Origin: Mangrovibacterium lignilyticum
GTDB lineage: Bacteria > Bacteroidota > Bacteroidia > Bacteroidales > Prolixibacteraceae
Direction of reading: 5' to 3'
DNA length: 64,000 bases
NCBI RefSeq assembly: GCF_010882175.1
Contig: NZ_WKLH01000005.1
Coordinates: 124,001 to 188,000, forward strand
The position numbers were made by a program, and so were the translations under genes. The notes beneath the pieces were generated by a model. That model saw only the letters and a program-made list of their open reading frames with translations, was not told the origin of the DNA and did not search any database. Of this stretch, positions 18,428 through 26,827 are shown one piece after another. The stretch's first letter is position 1; each line of letters opens with the position of its first letter.

Positions 18428-19402
18428 TCAGGTATGATTCATAATCGTTAGATTTTTCTTGTTTTTATCATAAGTGTATTTTATCGGTTTTGTTTTATCA
18501 ATCAGAAGCATGACCTCATCAATCGATTCATCGACAACTTTACCGGTAAAACGTATTGGTGCCAGTGTTTTATCGAGTGAGATTGTAATGTTGAAATGGC
18601 GTTCCAATTTTTTCACAACATCCATAAGCGGTTCATTTTCAAACGATATTACTCCCAAAGTCCAGGAGGACGCTGCCGTTGTATTTACTTTTTTGACATT
18701 CGCTTGATTTTTAGTTGTTACAGTCAACTGTTCGCCCGGCTTTAATATGGTTTCCAATGCTTTGTTGGTAAAAATTACTTTTCCCTCAACCAATGTTGTT
18801 TGGTACTCCATGTCACCGTAGGCTCTAATGTTGAAAGAGGTTCCCAGTACCCGGATGTTTCCATATGAAGAATTAACAATAAACGGAATTTTTGATTTTG
18901 AGACATCAAAATAAGCTTCTCCGGAGATGGAAACGAAGCGTTGCTTTTTGTTGAATTTCACCGGAAATGTAAGTTTGGTATCGGAGTTCAGAATCACTTT
19001 AGTGTTGTCGGCTAAGGTGATTTCTGCTTGCTCGCCTTTGGGAACATAAATCTCTGTCAGCTCATTGGTTTTGTAGCTTTCAGTCAGCATAAGGGATTCA
19101 AGTTGTTGACTGGCAACGTAGCCTAACGCGAAGAAAAGAATAAGAATGGCAGCGTATTTTAATGTTTGAATTAGCTTAATCCGTTTCCTTTTATGAATGA
19201 TTGCTACTAATTTTTGGAAACTTTCATCTCTTTTTTTGATATCTGTAAAAGTTGGACTTGAACTTAGAGCCCACGCGTTTTTAATTTTCTCGTATTCCTC
19301 TTGCAAAGCCGGATCTTGACTAATCACTTTCAAAATCTCGTCTTTTTGCTTAGCGTTTAAATTTCCTGAAATCAGGTCTATTATTTGTTGGTCAGGTGTC
19401 AT
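18428..19402 (-). CDS. FecR-family anti-sigma factor
   Basis: A 324-residue inner-membrane regulator. The cytoplasmic N-terminal part (residues 1-75) binds the sigma factor; one transmembrane segment lies near residues 82-102 (YAAILILFFALGYVASQQL); the periplasmic FecR domain follows with the typical block VYVPKGEQAEITLADNTKVILNSDTKLTFP-like region (positions about 118-147) and AYFDVSKSKIPFIV. The C-terminal 70 residues (DVVKKLERHFNITISLDKTL, then FTGKVVDESIDEVMLLI) form the STN-like FecR C-terminal domain that docks to the transporter. It lies between the ECF sigma gene and the STN-containing SusC, the standard Bacteroidota arrangement for polysaccharide-triggered signalling. Confidence 0.92.
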   Translation of the reverse strand: MTPDQQIIDLISGNLNAKQKDEILKVISQDPALQEEYEKIKNAWALSSSPTFTDIKKRDESFQKLVAIIHKRKRIKLIQTLKYAAILILFFALGYVASQQLESLMLTESYKTNELTEIYVPKGEQAEITLADNTKVILNSDTKLTFPVKFNKKQRFVSISGEAYFDVSKSKIPFIVNSSYGNIRVLGTSFNIRAYGDMEYQTTLVEGKVIFTNKALETILKPGEQLTVTTKNQANVKKVNTTAASSWTLGVISFENEPLMDVVKKLERHFNITISLDKTLAPIRFTGKVVDESIDEVMLLIDKTKPIKYTYDKNKKNLTIMNHT

Positions 19403-19498
19403 AGATAAATTTTGTTCTCTATCTATTTAATCCACGAGAATGGATTACCCCTTGCTTGAAATGTGATTTTTTTTGATTTTTTTTTTTCGAGGGCGCTG

Positions 19499-20080
19499 TT
19501 AAATGATCGCGGAGAGTAAAGGGAGATAATCTTTGAGGTTGTTTTTCAGAACTTTAATTGCTTTGGTGATGTGTCCTTCGACCGTTTTTACAGACGTCCC
19601 GAGTGTATCGGCAATTTCTTGATTTCTCAGCATTTGAAAGCGGCTCATCTCAAACACAAGCTTACATGTGGGGGGTAACGATTCAAGAGTCGTCTTTACA
19701 ATAGCGTTAATTTCTTCGAAAGCTAGTATGTTGGTATCCAGTTTGAACAGCGCATTTGTATTGAGTTCGATCTCAGCCTCACTTACCTGACTGCTCATAA
19801 TTTTGTTTCGGTATTTTTGATCTCTCAGTCTCTTCAAACAATTATTTTTAGCTACTGTAAAGACGTAGGCGTTTAGATTCGTGTCGGCCTTTAATGACGA
19901 TCTTTTCAGCCAAAGTGTAAGGAAAGTATCCTGGATAATATTTTCTGTAATATCGGGGTGAACAACATATTGTGAAACGAAGAAGGATAGACGCGAATAA
20001 AAATGATTGTACACTGCTTTGAAGGATTCTTCATCACCACTTAGTAATAGGGATAGTAGCTGGTTATTGATTCGTGTCAT
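19499..20080 (-). CDS. ECF-family RNA polymerase sigma factor (Bacteroidota FecI-like)
   Basis: A 193-residue sigma-70 family factor containing only regions 2 and 4. Region 2 runs from about residue 10 (SGDEESFKAVYNHFYSRLSFF) through NIIQDTFLTLWLKRSSL to FTVAKNNCLKRLRDQKY; region 4 begins with TLESLPPTCKLVFEMSRFQM and the helix-turn-helix NQEIADTLGTSVKTVEGHI. The ATG at 20080 is chosen over an in-frame TTG nine bases upstream because the latter would fall inside the promoter -7 element. It pairs with the FecR gene 96 bp downstream and is expected to activate the susC promoter when the transporter binds its substrate. Confidence 0.92.
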   Translation of the reverse strand: MTRINNQLLSLLLSGDEESFKAVYNHFYSRLSFFVSQYVVHPDITENIIQDTFLTLWLKRSSLKADTNLNAYVFTVAKNNCLKRLRDQKYRNKIMSSQVSEAEIELNTNALFKLDTNILAFEEINAIVKTTLESLPPTCKLVFEMSRFQMLRNQEIADTLGTSVKTVEGHITKAIKVLKNNLKDYLPLLSAII

Positions 20081-20086
20081 GCAGCC

Positions 20087-20117
20087 CAAATTTAGCTATT
20101 GAAATGTATTAGCCAAA
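20087..20117 (-). promoter_or_regulatory. Bacteroidota-type promoter of the ECF sigma gene
   Basis: On the minus strand TTTG (20117-20114), a 19-base spacer, then TAAATTTG (20094-20087), a full match to the TTTG / TAnnTTTG consensus. The -7 element ends six bases before the ATG at 20080, which implies an extremely short or absent leader. Confidence 0.5.
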
Positions 20118-20357
20118 ATTTATTGATGAATCGGTTGTCATCTTTTTTACTGGCTATGAATATGACAACACGAAGGGAGCGGGAGGCCCGGCAGAATGCG
20201 TATTTATTGGGAAGCATCATTTTGGTGAATATGCAAGAAAAAGTGGATGTCAGGTTAAGATACGATGCTGTAATTGGCCGAATTGCCTGCAACGTGAAAA
20301 TCGCTTCCGGACAACCATTTTAGAAACGGGCATCAACTATTTCAGTCCGGATATGAG

Positions 20358-23300
20358 CTATTTAAAATCACGGGAGCGGAAGAGTTCACCCTGCACTGCT
20401 TTTACATTCCGGGGCTTTTTGTTTGGAGAGGCCGCTTCCTCCTTCTTATTGGCAGCATTGGTTGGTTTGCTCATGGAGCCCAGGTTTCGTTCTTCGGTTT
20501 CCAGGTTCATCAGTTCGTTGAGGTTGAAGCAGGCGTTGACCACCACGTGAATGACTTCGCCTTCAATCTGCAATTTCCCTTCGACCATCAACAGGTGCGA
20601 CTGCAGGATGACTTTGCGGTACGTTTCAAAAGTATTGGCCCAAACCACAAGGTTGGCAAAACCGGTTTCATCTTCGATGGTGATAAACAGCACCCCTTTG
20701 GCTGTTCCCGGTCGCTGCCGAACGGTGATCAAGCCACACACTTTCACGAACTGGCCGTTTTTGTGTTGGCTTAATGCTGAAGTTGGAATAACCCGCAGCT
20801 CGTTTAGCTGTTGACGAAGAAAGCTGACCGGGTGGGCTTTGAGCGACAGCGCTGTGCTGGCGTAATCCTGAATCACATGCTCGCCGTCGGTCATCAGAGG
20901 GAGTTCGGTTGTTCCTTCGGAGGCACTCGCTGAAGGTGTTCCGGTGAACATACCTGTGGGATGATCGTGCAGGGCCGACACTTCCCATAAGGCTCGGCGG
21001 CGGTCGAGACCAATGGAGCGGAAAGCATCGGCATCGGCCAATCGTTCGAGTGCAGCGGGTGAAACGCCGGCATCGAGCAGTTCATTCACATTGGCATAAA
21101 ATACCAGCCGGCCGGAAAGCAGTGTTTGCATGTCGTCTTGCCGAAGGCCTTTCACCTGGCGGAATCCCAAACGAACAGCACAGAAGTTGCCGTCCTTTTC
21201 TTCCAGCGTATTGTCCCATTCCGAAAAGTTGATGTCGACCGGTCGCACCTGCACGCCATGGCGACGGGCATCGATGACAATCTGCGCTGGCTGGTAAAAA
21301 CCCATGGGCTGGCTGTTGAGCAGCGCTGCCGCGAAGATGTCGGGGTAATAACATTTAATCCACGATGAAATGTACACCAGCAGTGCAAAACTGGCGGCGT
21401 GGCTTTCGGGGAAACCATAACTTCCGAAACCTTCAATTTGCTTAAACACCCGGTTGGCAAAATCGAGTGTATAGCCTTTTTTGATCATGCCTCCGATCAA
21501 CTTTTCCCGATACCAGCTGATTTTGCCTTTTGCCTTAAAGGTGGCCATTGCCCGGCGCAGACCATCAGCTTCGGCAGGCGTGAATCCGGCGGCAACAATA
21601 GCAATTTCCATGGCCTGTTCCTGGAATAAGGGAACCCCCAGCGTTCGGCCCAAAATCTCTTCCAGTTCCTTCGACGGAAACTCAACGGGCTCTTCACCAT
21701 TCCGTCGCTTTAAATACGGATGTACCATATCGCCCTGAATGGGGCCGGGACGTACAATAGCCACTTCAATCACCAGGTCGTAGAAGGTTTCGGGCTTTAG
21801 TCGCGGAAGCATCGACATCTGTGCCCGGCTTTCAATCTGGAACACTCCAACGGTGTCGGCATGACTGATCATTTCGTAAACTTTCGGGTCGTCCTGCGGA
21901 ATGTTAGCCAGGGTGAGATTCAAATTATAATGTTCTTTGGCCAGGTCGAAAGCTTTGCGAATGCAGGTCAGCATCCCTAGCGCCAGCACGTCAACCTTCA
22001 TAAAACCGAGGGCTTCAATGTCGTCTTTGTTCCACTCAATGTTGGTGCGATTATCCATGCGGGCATTAAGAATCGGGCACAGCTCGTGCAGCTTGCCGCG
22101 TGTAATGACGAATCCTCCGGTGTGTTGCCCCAGTTGTCGGGGAAAACCAATATACTGCCCGGTTAGTTCCAACACTTTGCGCAGGTGAGGATCCTGTGCG
22201 TTGAAACTGGCTGTTGCAGGAGCATTGCCTTCAAACCAGTCCTCGGTGAACTCGTAGGCCGATTTCGAAAGCACATTGATGGTATCAGTGGACAGGCCCA
22301 TCGCTTTTCCGACATCGCGCACAGCTCCTTTCCAGTGTACTTGTGTGACGGTGGCAACAATGCCGGCCCGGTCTCGTCCGTACTTTTCGTAAATGTATTG
22401 CATGATTTCCTCGCGGCGTTCATGTTCAAAATCCACATCAATATCGGGTGGCTCATTGCGTTCGTCGCTCATGAAGCGGGCAAACAGCAATTTGAATTTT
22501 GAGGGATTGACAGCTGTAACACCCAGACAATAGCAAATAACCGAGTTGGCTGCTGATCCGCGTCCCTGGCAAAGGATTCCCCGCGATCGGGCTTCGCGCA
22601 CATAGTCGTGCACGGTCAGGAAATAGGAGGCATAGTTTTTTCGCCCGATAAACTCCAATTCCATATCAATTGTGGCTTTTATTTTCTCGGGAATAGCTTC
22701 CCCGAAACGCTCATGAGCACCCTTCCAGGTAAGGTAAATCAACTCTTCCATGGGCGTGCGTCCTTCGCTGGTAATCTCTTCGGGGTAGCGATATTTCAAT
22801 TCATCGAGTGAAAAGCGGCAGGCTGCTGCAATTTCCTGTGTCCGGTGAATGGCTTCGGGGTATTGCCGAAACAAACGCTGGATCTCGGAGGTCGTTTTCA
22901 GGTATCGCTCGGCATTTTGGTGTAGTTTGAAGCCGGCATTGTGGATGTTGCATTTCTCGCGAATACAGGTCAGCACATCCTGTAACTCCCGGCGTTCCGG
23001 TGCATGATAGTGGACATCGTTGGTTGCCACCATCGGAATTCCCAGTTGCAACTCCAGTTGAGACAGGCGAAATAGTTTTTTATGGTCATCGGCCTGGTAC
23101 GAAAAGCTTGCTGCCAAATATAAGTTGCCGCCCAGTGCATCTTTGTATGCTTCCAAGGCGCTGATAAATTCAGGTGGAAAGTCGAAATCGGTATTCAGCG
23201 ATGCTGGTGGCACCACAATAAATTTCATCCCGGTTGCATACTTGTACACATCGGCGCGATACAGGTGACAGGATCCTTTTTCGGCCCGAAGATTCCCTTC

Positions 23301-23579
23301 GGTAAGCAAGGCTGATAAATTGGCATAGGCTGATTGGTTGGTTGGATAAGCCAGCAAGCTTGGGCCATCCAACAGATCGAGACGACAAGCGGGAATGAGA
23401 CGGATCTGATTCTCCCGTGTTGCTGCATGAGCGCGGACAATACCGGCCAGTGTGTTGCGGTCGGTGATGGCAATGGTTTGGTGTTCCAATTTTGCTGCTT
23501 GTGCAATAATCTCCTCCGGATGAGAGCCCCCGCGGAGAAAGCTAAAATTGGAGGTCACTTGTAATTCGGTATAATTCAT
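20358..23579 (-). CDS. dnaE2: Error-prone DNA polymerase III alpha subunit, DnaE2/ImuC
   Basis: A 1073-residue C-family polymerase that performs translesion synthesis with ImuA and ImuB. N-terminal PHP domain begins FSFLRGGSHPEEIIAQAA and AITDRNTLAGIVRAH. The polymerase active site has PPDIDVDFEHERREEI (two catalytic Asp) near residue 390 and GRGSAANSVICYCLG just before; fingers and the HhH region follow, and a C-terminal OB domain includes KVCGLITVRQRPGTAKGVLFI. Length is typical for DnaE2 (about 1,050), shorter than replicative DnaE. It is the last gene of the imuA-imuB-dnaE2 cassette, 73 bp after imuB. Repair of UV and other damage at the cost of mutation is its established role in the family. 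Confidence 0.95.
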   Translation of the reverse strand: MNYTELQVTSNFSFLRGGSHPEEIIAQAAKLEHQTIAITDRNTLAGIVRAHAATRENQIRLIPACRLDLLDGPSLLAYPTNQSAYANLSALLTEGNLRAEKGSCHLYRADVYKYATGMKFIVVPPASLNTDFDFPPEFISALEAYKDALGGNLYLAASFSYQADDHKKLFRLSQLELQLGIPMVATNDVHYHAPERRELQDVLTCIREKCNIHNAGFKLHQNAERYLKTTSEIQRLFRQYPEAIHRTQEIAAACRFSLDELKYRYPEEITSEGRTPMEELIYLTWKGAHERFGEAIPEKIKATIDMELEFIGRKNYASYFLTVHDYVREARSRGILCQGRGSAANSVICYCLGVTAVNPSKFKLLFARFMSDERNEPPDIDVDFEHERREEIMQYIYEKYGRDRAGIVATVTQVHWKGAVRDVGKAMGLSTDTINVLSKSAYEFTEDWFEGNAPATASFNAQDPHLRKVLELTGQYIGFPRQLGQHTGGFVITRGKLHELCPILNARMDNRTNIEWNKDDIEALGFMKVDVLALGMLTCIRKAFDLAKEHYNLNLTLANIPQDDPKVYEMISHADTVGVFQIESRAQMSMLPRLKPETFYDLVIEVAIVRPGPIQGDMVHPYLKRRNGEEPVEFPSKELEEILGRTLGVPLFQEQAMEIAIVAAGFTPAEADGLRRAMATFKAKGKISWYREKLIGGMIKKGYTLDFANRVFKQIEGFGSYGFPESHAASFALLVYISSWIKCYYPDIFAAALLNSQPMGFYQPAQIVIDARRHGVQVRPVDINFSEWDNTLEEKDGNFCAVRLGFRQVKGLRQDDMQTLLSGRLVFYANVNELLDAGVSPAALERLADADAFRSIGLDRRRALWEVSALHDHPTGMFTGTPSASASEGTTELPLMTDGEHVIQDYASTALSLKAHPVSFLRQQLNELRVIPTSALSQHKNGQFVKVCGLITVRQRPGTAKGVLFITIEDETGFANLVVWANTFETYRKVILQSHLLMVEGKLQIEGEVIHVVVNACFNLNELMNLETEERNLGSMSKPTNAANKKEEAASPNKKPRNVKAVQGELFRSRDFK

Positions 23580-23652
23580 AGCAGTTTACAGTTCTCAGTT
23601 TCAAGTTTCGGTTTTCAGTCTCGCTACTTATAGCCCACGACTCATTTCTTCT

Positions 23653-25146
23653 TCATACAAAGAACCCATGCAAAAACCATTGCGGTTTTCCGTTGCCATA
23701 CAGGCCAAGGCGAAAAATCCAGTAGCGTGCTCCGTCTTCGTCTTCAACCTGGTAATAGTCTCTGGGCGGCCCGTTCTGAAGCCACCATTCCTGTTCAATG
23801 CGTTCGGGGCCATCGGCGCGGGCAATGCGAATGATTTCACCTTGATAGCGAAAGTTGAGCGGCGGATAGTCGGGGAGGGGAACCATGACCTGAATGGCCT
23901 CGGGCCTGGGTAACAAATGAAGCGGTCGTGGCCGGTCGGTGTGCCATTCGGTTTCCGGTTGCTCTTCAAGTGAATTGGTCTCCTTGGTTGAACGTTCGGG
24001 CCAGTGATGTTCTTGTGGCAGGTAGCGGTGAATGGACCGCGCACCCACTTTGCCGGCAATATTATCGAGCAATTCGGCAATGACTGTTTGGTTGTTGCTG
24101 CCAATACTCCATAAAGCTTCCTGCGTTTCGCTGACTTCCTCGACCAGCGTGGCTTCCAACGTAAACAGCTCAATGCCAAGTGCCGGTTCCAGTTCGGGGA
24201 TCTTCAGTTCGAAGAGTTTGAAAAGATGCGCTGCATTGCGCGATGCCCGGTTGGTGCCAATGCTGATCTGGACAGTTTCCCCGTCAAGGCGATAACCTTT
24301 GAAGATGCCTGTTCGCATGCCTTTCCCTTCCCTGAAAAAACGTTCACACAGCATTTCCAACAGGCGTTCCAGTGCAATTTCAATCCCCTTTGCTGTTCTG
24401 ATGGGCTCCATGCAGGGCAGTCGTTCCAGGTAAACCGGTGTCGCCTGAATTGGTTTCAGAAGCTCGCGCTCGGTTCCCAATGCTTGTCCCAGCCGGAAAA
24501 GTAAAGCATCGCCAAAGCGACGACGCAGGTTGGTGCGTGGGATAGAGCTGAGCTGTCCGATTTGTCGGAAGCCGAGTTTGTCGAGTCGTTGCAAGCTTGG
24601 TGCATCCAGTCGCAGAGCAACAGGAGGGAGCGAAAGCAGTGCCTCGTCTTGTTTGCCGGGGGCGATGATGGCGCGGTTTCCATAGCGGGCCATTGCCCGG
24701 GCTGCGCCAATAGTGTCGGCAATAGCAGCGCGGATTGTATAGCCTCCTTTATTCAAACGGTTGGTTATGGATTGAAGATAGGGCTGTTCGCCGCCCCACA
24801 AATGCGGGCAGCCGGATATGTCGAGCATTAGTCCGTCGGGCGGGTCGATAGCAACGGTCGGGCTGTAGCGGAAACACCATTCGGCCAAATCATGCAACAG
24901 CTTTTCTTCGGCTTCAGGCTCGGCCTGGAACACTTCCACCGACGGGAGTATGGCACGCACGTCAGCCACTACCATGCCTGGTGCAATGCCTTCTTTTTCC
25001 AATGTCCGGCTGGCAGCACGAACAACCATTCGCCCGCGTTCGGGGGCATACAATAAGAATGGCTGGCCTTGAAGATCCGCATTGATTTTAGTCAGCCGGT
25101 CGGTTGACAGGTAGCGAAACCAGATATATAAATAGCGCTTAGGCAT
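23653..25146 (-). CDS. imuB: ImuB, catalytically inactive Y-family polymerase-like adaptor
   Basis: A 497-residue Y-family relative that recruits DnaE2 to the sliding clamp. The ATG at 25146 opens directly with RYLYIWFRYLSTDRL, where active Y-family enzymes carry the first catalytic acids (D-x-D-x-F); here the block is W-F-R-Y-L, so the acid is missing, as expected for ImuB. Later blocks are FSPTVAIDP-like RYSPTVAIDPPDGLMLDISGC and the fingers/HhH region around residues 170-200. A longer frame start at 25221 lies within the upstream gene and adds unrelated residues. The gene overlaps the end of imuA by 8 bases, so the two are translationally coupled. Confidence 0.9.
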   Translation of the reverse strand: MPKRYLYIWFRYLSTDRLTKINADLQGQPFLLYAPERGRMVVRAASRTLEKEGIAPGMVVADVRAILPSVEVFQAEPEAEEKLLHDLAEWCFRYSPTVAIDPPDGLMLDISGCPHLWGGEQPYLQSITNRLNKGGYTIRAAIADTIGAARAMARYGNRAIIAPGKQDEALLSLPPVALRLDAPSLQRLDKLGFRQIGQLSSIPRTNLRRRFGDALLFRLGQALGTERELLKPIQATPVYLERLPCMEPIRTAKGIEIALERLLEMLCERFFREGKGMRTGIFKGYRLDGETVQISIGTNRASRNAAHLFKLFELKIPELEPALGIELFTLEATLVEEVSETQEALWSIGSNNQTVIAELLDNIAGKVGARSIHRYLPQEHHWPERSTKETNSLEEQPETEWHTDRPRPLHLLPRPEAIQVMVPLPDYPPLNFRYQGEIIRIARADGPERIEQEWWLQNGPPRDYYQVEDEDGARYWIFRLGLYGNGKPQWFLHGFFV

Positions 25147-25891
25147 AATTTTGTTCTTTTCTTGTTGTTTGGGGAGCCAAGGCTGCCGGTCTTTGAGCAG
25201 GCACAGGGCGGAAGCTTTCATTTCGCCACTCGAACTGCCAGATACCCGGGCGACCGTTGCGAATCTTTGCCAGTTCTACTTCCACACGCGGAAATCCGAC
25301 GCCGGGAAGTCCATCGCTTGACCGGCTTGACAAAGGCCTGATCTTCCATCGTGACACGCAGGCCAATGTGTTTTCGGAGCGTGGCTGTTGGCGGTGCAAA
25401 AAACCGGTTACCCGGCTGCTTTCCACGGCCAGTTGCAGGCGGCGGGATTCAGCAAAACTGACTTCGCGCACTTCTCCCACAACAGCCACCAATGCGTCGC
25501 ATTTCAATGCTTGTTCCATCACCCAAAGGGCATCTTTTCGCCATTTAACGTCAATAAAAATTACCCGGTGCGGTTCAATGCCAAAGAACTTAAGAGCAGG
25601 AGGGAACAGTTTGCGTCCGACACTAACCCACAGACAGATTCCTCCCTTTTTCATGAGGGCACTTATCAGGCCCGAAAGAAAGCCGTTGGCAGCAGCGGCA
25701 CTGGCTTCGGTGGGGCTAACAAACTCGTGTGTTGCTCCAACAGGAAAAGTGCCTCCGGGAAATGCCGCATTCATCGGCCCCAGCCCAAATTCAAGCTGAC
25801 GGCTATTCGCACCGGCACTGAATCCTTCCATCGAAAGTATCTTCTCCCTCAGTTGCTTAATGATATCTTTTTTCCCGGCCAACTCTTTCAT
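25139..25891 (-). CDS. imuA: ImuA, RecA-like SOS mutagenesis accessory protein
   Basis: A 250-residue protein of the ImuA/SulA-RecA-like family, first gene of the mutagenesis cassette. The order imuA-imuB-dnaE2 is the diagnostic evidence. The sequence shows a RecA-type core: GPMNAAFPGGTFPVGATHEF near residues 38-58, an alanine-rich helix where Walker A would be, GGICLWVSVGRKLFPPALKFFGI (beta strand and following helix), and ALKCDALVAVVGEVREVSFAESRRLQLA. A canonical Walker A lysine (GKT) is not present, so ATP use is doubtful, as for other short ImuA proteins. Its ATG lies 63 bp from the divergent S24 repressor gene, with two operator-like repeats between. Confidence 0.87.
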   Translation of the reverse strand: MKELAGKKDIIKQLREKILSMEGFSAGANSRQLEFGLGPMNAAFPGGTFPVGATHEFVSPTEASAAAANGFLSGLISALMKKGGICLWVSVGRKLFPPALKFFGIEPHRVIFIDVKWRKDALWVMEQALKCDALVAVVGEVREVSFAESRRLQLAVESSRVTGFLHRQQPRSENTLACVSRWKIRPLSSRSSDGLPGVGFPRVEVELAKIRNGRPGIWQFEWRNESFRPVPAQRPAALAPQTTRKEQNYA

Positions 25892-25912
25892 AATTCAAAA
25901 AGATTCTTAATT

Positions 25913-25931
25913 TTGTTACGAATAATAACAA
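25913..25931. promoter_or_regulatory. Operator 1 of the imu/S24 repressor intergenic region
   Basis: Perfect inverted repeat TTGTTA-N7-TAACAA (19 bp, centre 25922) in the 63-bp gap between imuA and the S24 regulator. It has the same half-sites and spacing as the second copy at 25936-25954, which supports a real protein-binding site, most likely for the divergent S24 repressor. Confidence 0.7.
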
Positions 25932-25935
25932 TTGA

Positions 25936-25954
25936 TTGTTTCTAAATATAACAA
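25936..25954. promoter_or_regulatory. Operator 2 abutting the S24 repressor start codon
   Basis: Inverted repeat TTGTTT-N7-TAACAA (11 of 12 half-site positions symmetric with operator 1), centre 25945, exactly 23 bp from operator 1 and ending at the base before the GTG start. A repressor here would block its own gene; two sites on one helix face could bind cooperatively. Confidence 0.65.
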
Positions 25955-26776
25955 GTGAATACTAAAACGCAAAAGATTTTTTTCGCCGCGAACATTAAAT
26001 TTCTTCGGGAACGGAAGAAAATGAGCCAGGAAGCGCTTGCTTCAACGTTGGGATTAACCCGGGCTAAACTGGCTGCCATTGAGGCCGGTAATACCAAGTC
26101 GCCGCAACCGGAAGACTACCTGAACTTTTCGGACTTCTTTAAAATAAGTATCGACACCTTACTGAAAGTTGATTTGTCTAAATTGGGTGAGTTGAAGATA
26201 CGGGAGCTGGAAGCCGGGAATGATGTGTACATCCGGGGGGGGAATCTTCGGGTGTTGGCTATTTCGGTGGACCAGTCGAACAATGAAAATGTGGAGTATG
26301 TGCCGGTGAAGGCAAAAGCCGGCTATATGGCGGGTTATAACGACCCTGAATTCATTGCGGCTCTGCCTAAGTATTCGATTCCCAACTTACCTGCCCAGGG
26401 AACATTCCGGATCTTTCCGTCGGTTGGCGACTCAATGCTTCCTGTTCCGGAGGGCAGCGACATTATTGCACAGTATGTCGCCGACTGGACCAATCTGAAA
26501 GCTGATACACCTTGTATTGTTATTCTGAGAGGACAGCAGGATTTTGTGTTTAAACTGGTGACCGTGAATGCAGACGGTACAATTTTATTGAAGTCACTCA
26601 ATCCGGGTTATGAACCCTACACGGTTGAGGCCAGCGATGTAATGGAAATCTGGCGCTTTTATGCTTACACCAGCCGCGAATTCCCGGAGGCACAATCTGA
26701 AATGGCTACGGTGCTGACGGCGATTAAAAACCTGGAGGAAAGAATCAGGCAAATCAGCCAAGATAAAGGGGAGTAA
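25955..26776 (+). CDS. XRE/S24-family LexA-like autocleaving repressor of the imu cassette
   Basis: A 273-residue repressor with an N-terminal Cro/CI helix-turn-helix (residues about 8-65: NIKFLRERKKMSQEALASTLG, then LTRAKLAAIEAG) and a C-terminal S24 peptidase domain. The likely self-cleavage site is Ala-Gly in VKAKAGYMAGY near residue 118; the catalytic Ser is in VGDSMLPVPEG near residue 157 and the Lys in DFVFKLVTV near 196, the LexA/CI Ser-Lys dyad. The start is GTG; no other start keeps the HTH intact. It is divergent from imuA and has two operators in front, so it probably represses both itself and the mutagenesis genes until RecA-stimulated cleavage. It is distinct from classical LexA, which has a winged helix. 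Confidence 0.88.
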   Translation: MNTKTQKIFFAANIKFLRERKKMSQEALASTLGLTRAKLAAIEAGNTKSPQPEDYLNFSDFFKISIDTLLKVDLSKLGELKIRELEAGNDVYIRGGNLRVLAISVDQSNNENVEYVPVKAKAGYMAGYNDPEFIAALPKYSIPNLPAQGTFRIFPSVGDSMLPVPEGSDIIAQYVADWTNLKADTPCIVILRGQQDFVFKLVTVNADGTILLKSLNPGYEPYTVEASDVMEIWRFYAYTSREFPEAQSEMATVLTAIKNLEERIRQISQDKGE

Positions 26777-26827
26777 CGCACCGTTTCATCAAAAACGTTT
26801 TTTGAAAGGAAGACCCTGGTGTGGATT

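Noticed and set aside
20092-20323. Small frames on both strands upstream of the ECF sigma gene
   Set aside because: Short, overlap the promoter and have no family resemblance.
20358-25146. Many long frames on the plus strand opposite dnaE2 and imuB
   Set aside because: They are antisense shadows of strongly conserved genes; no signal or domain of their own.
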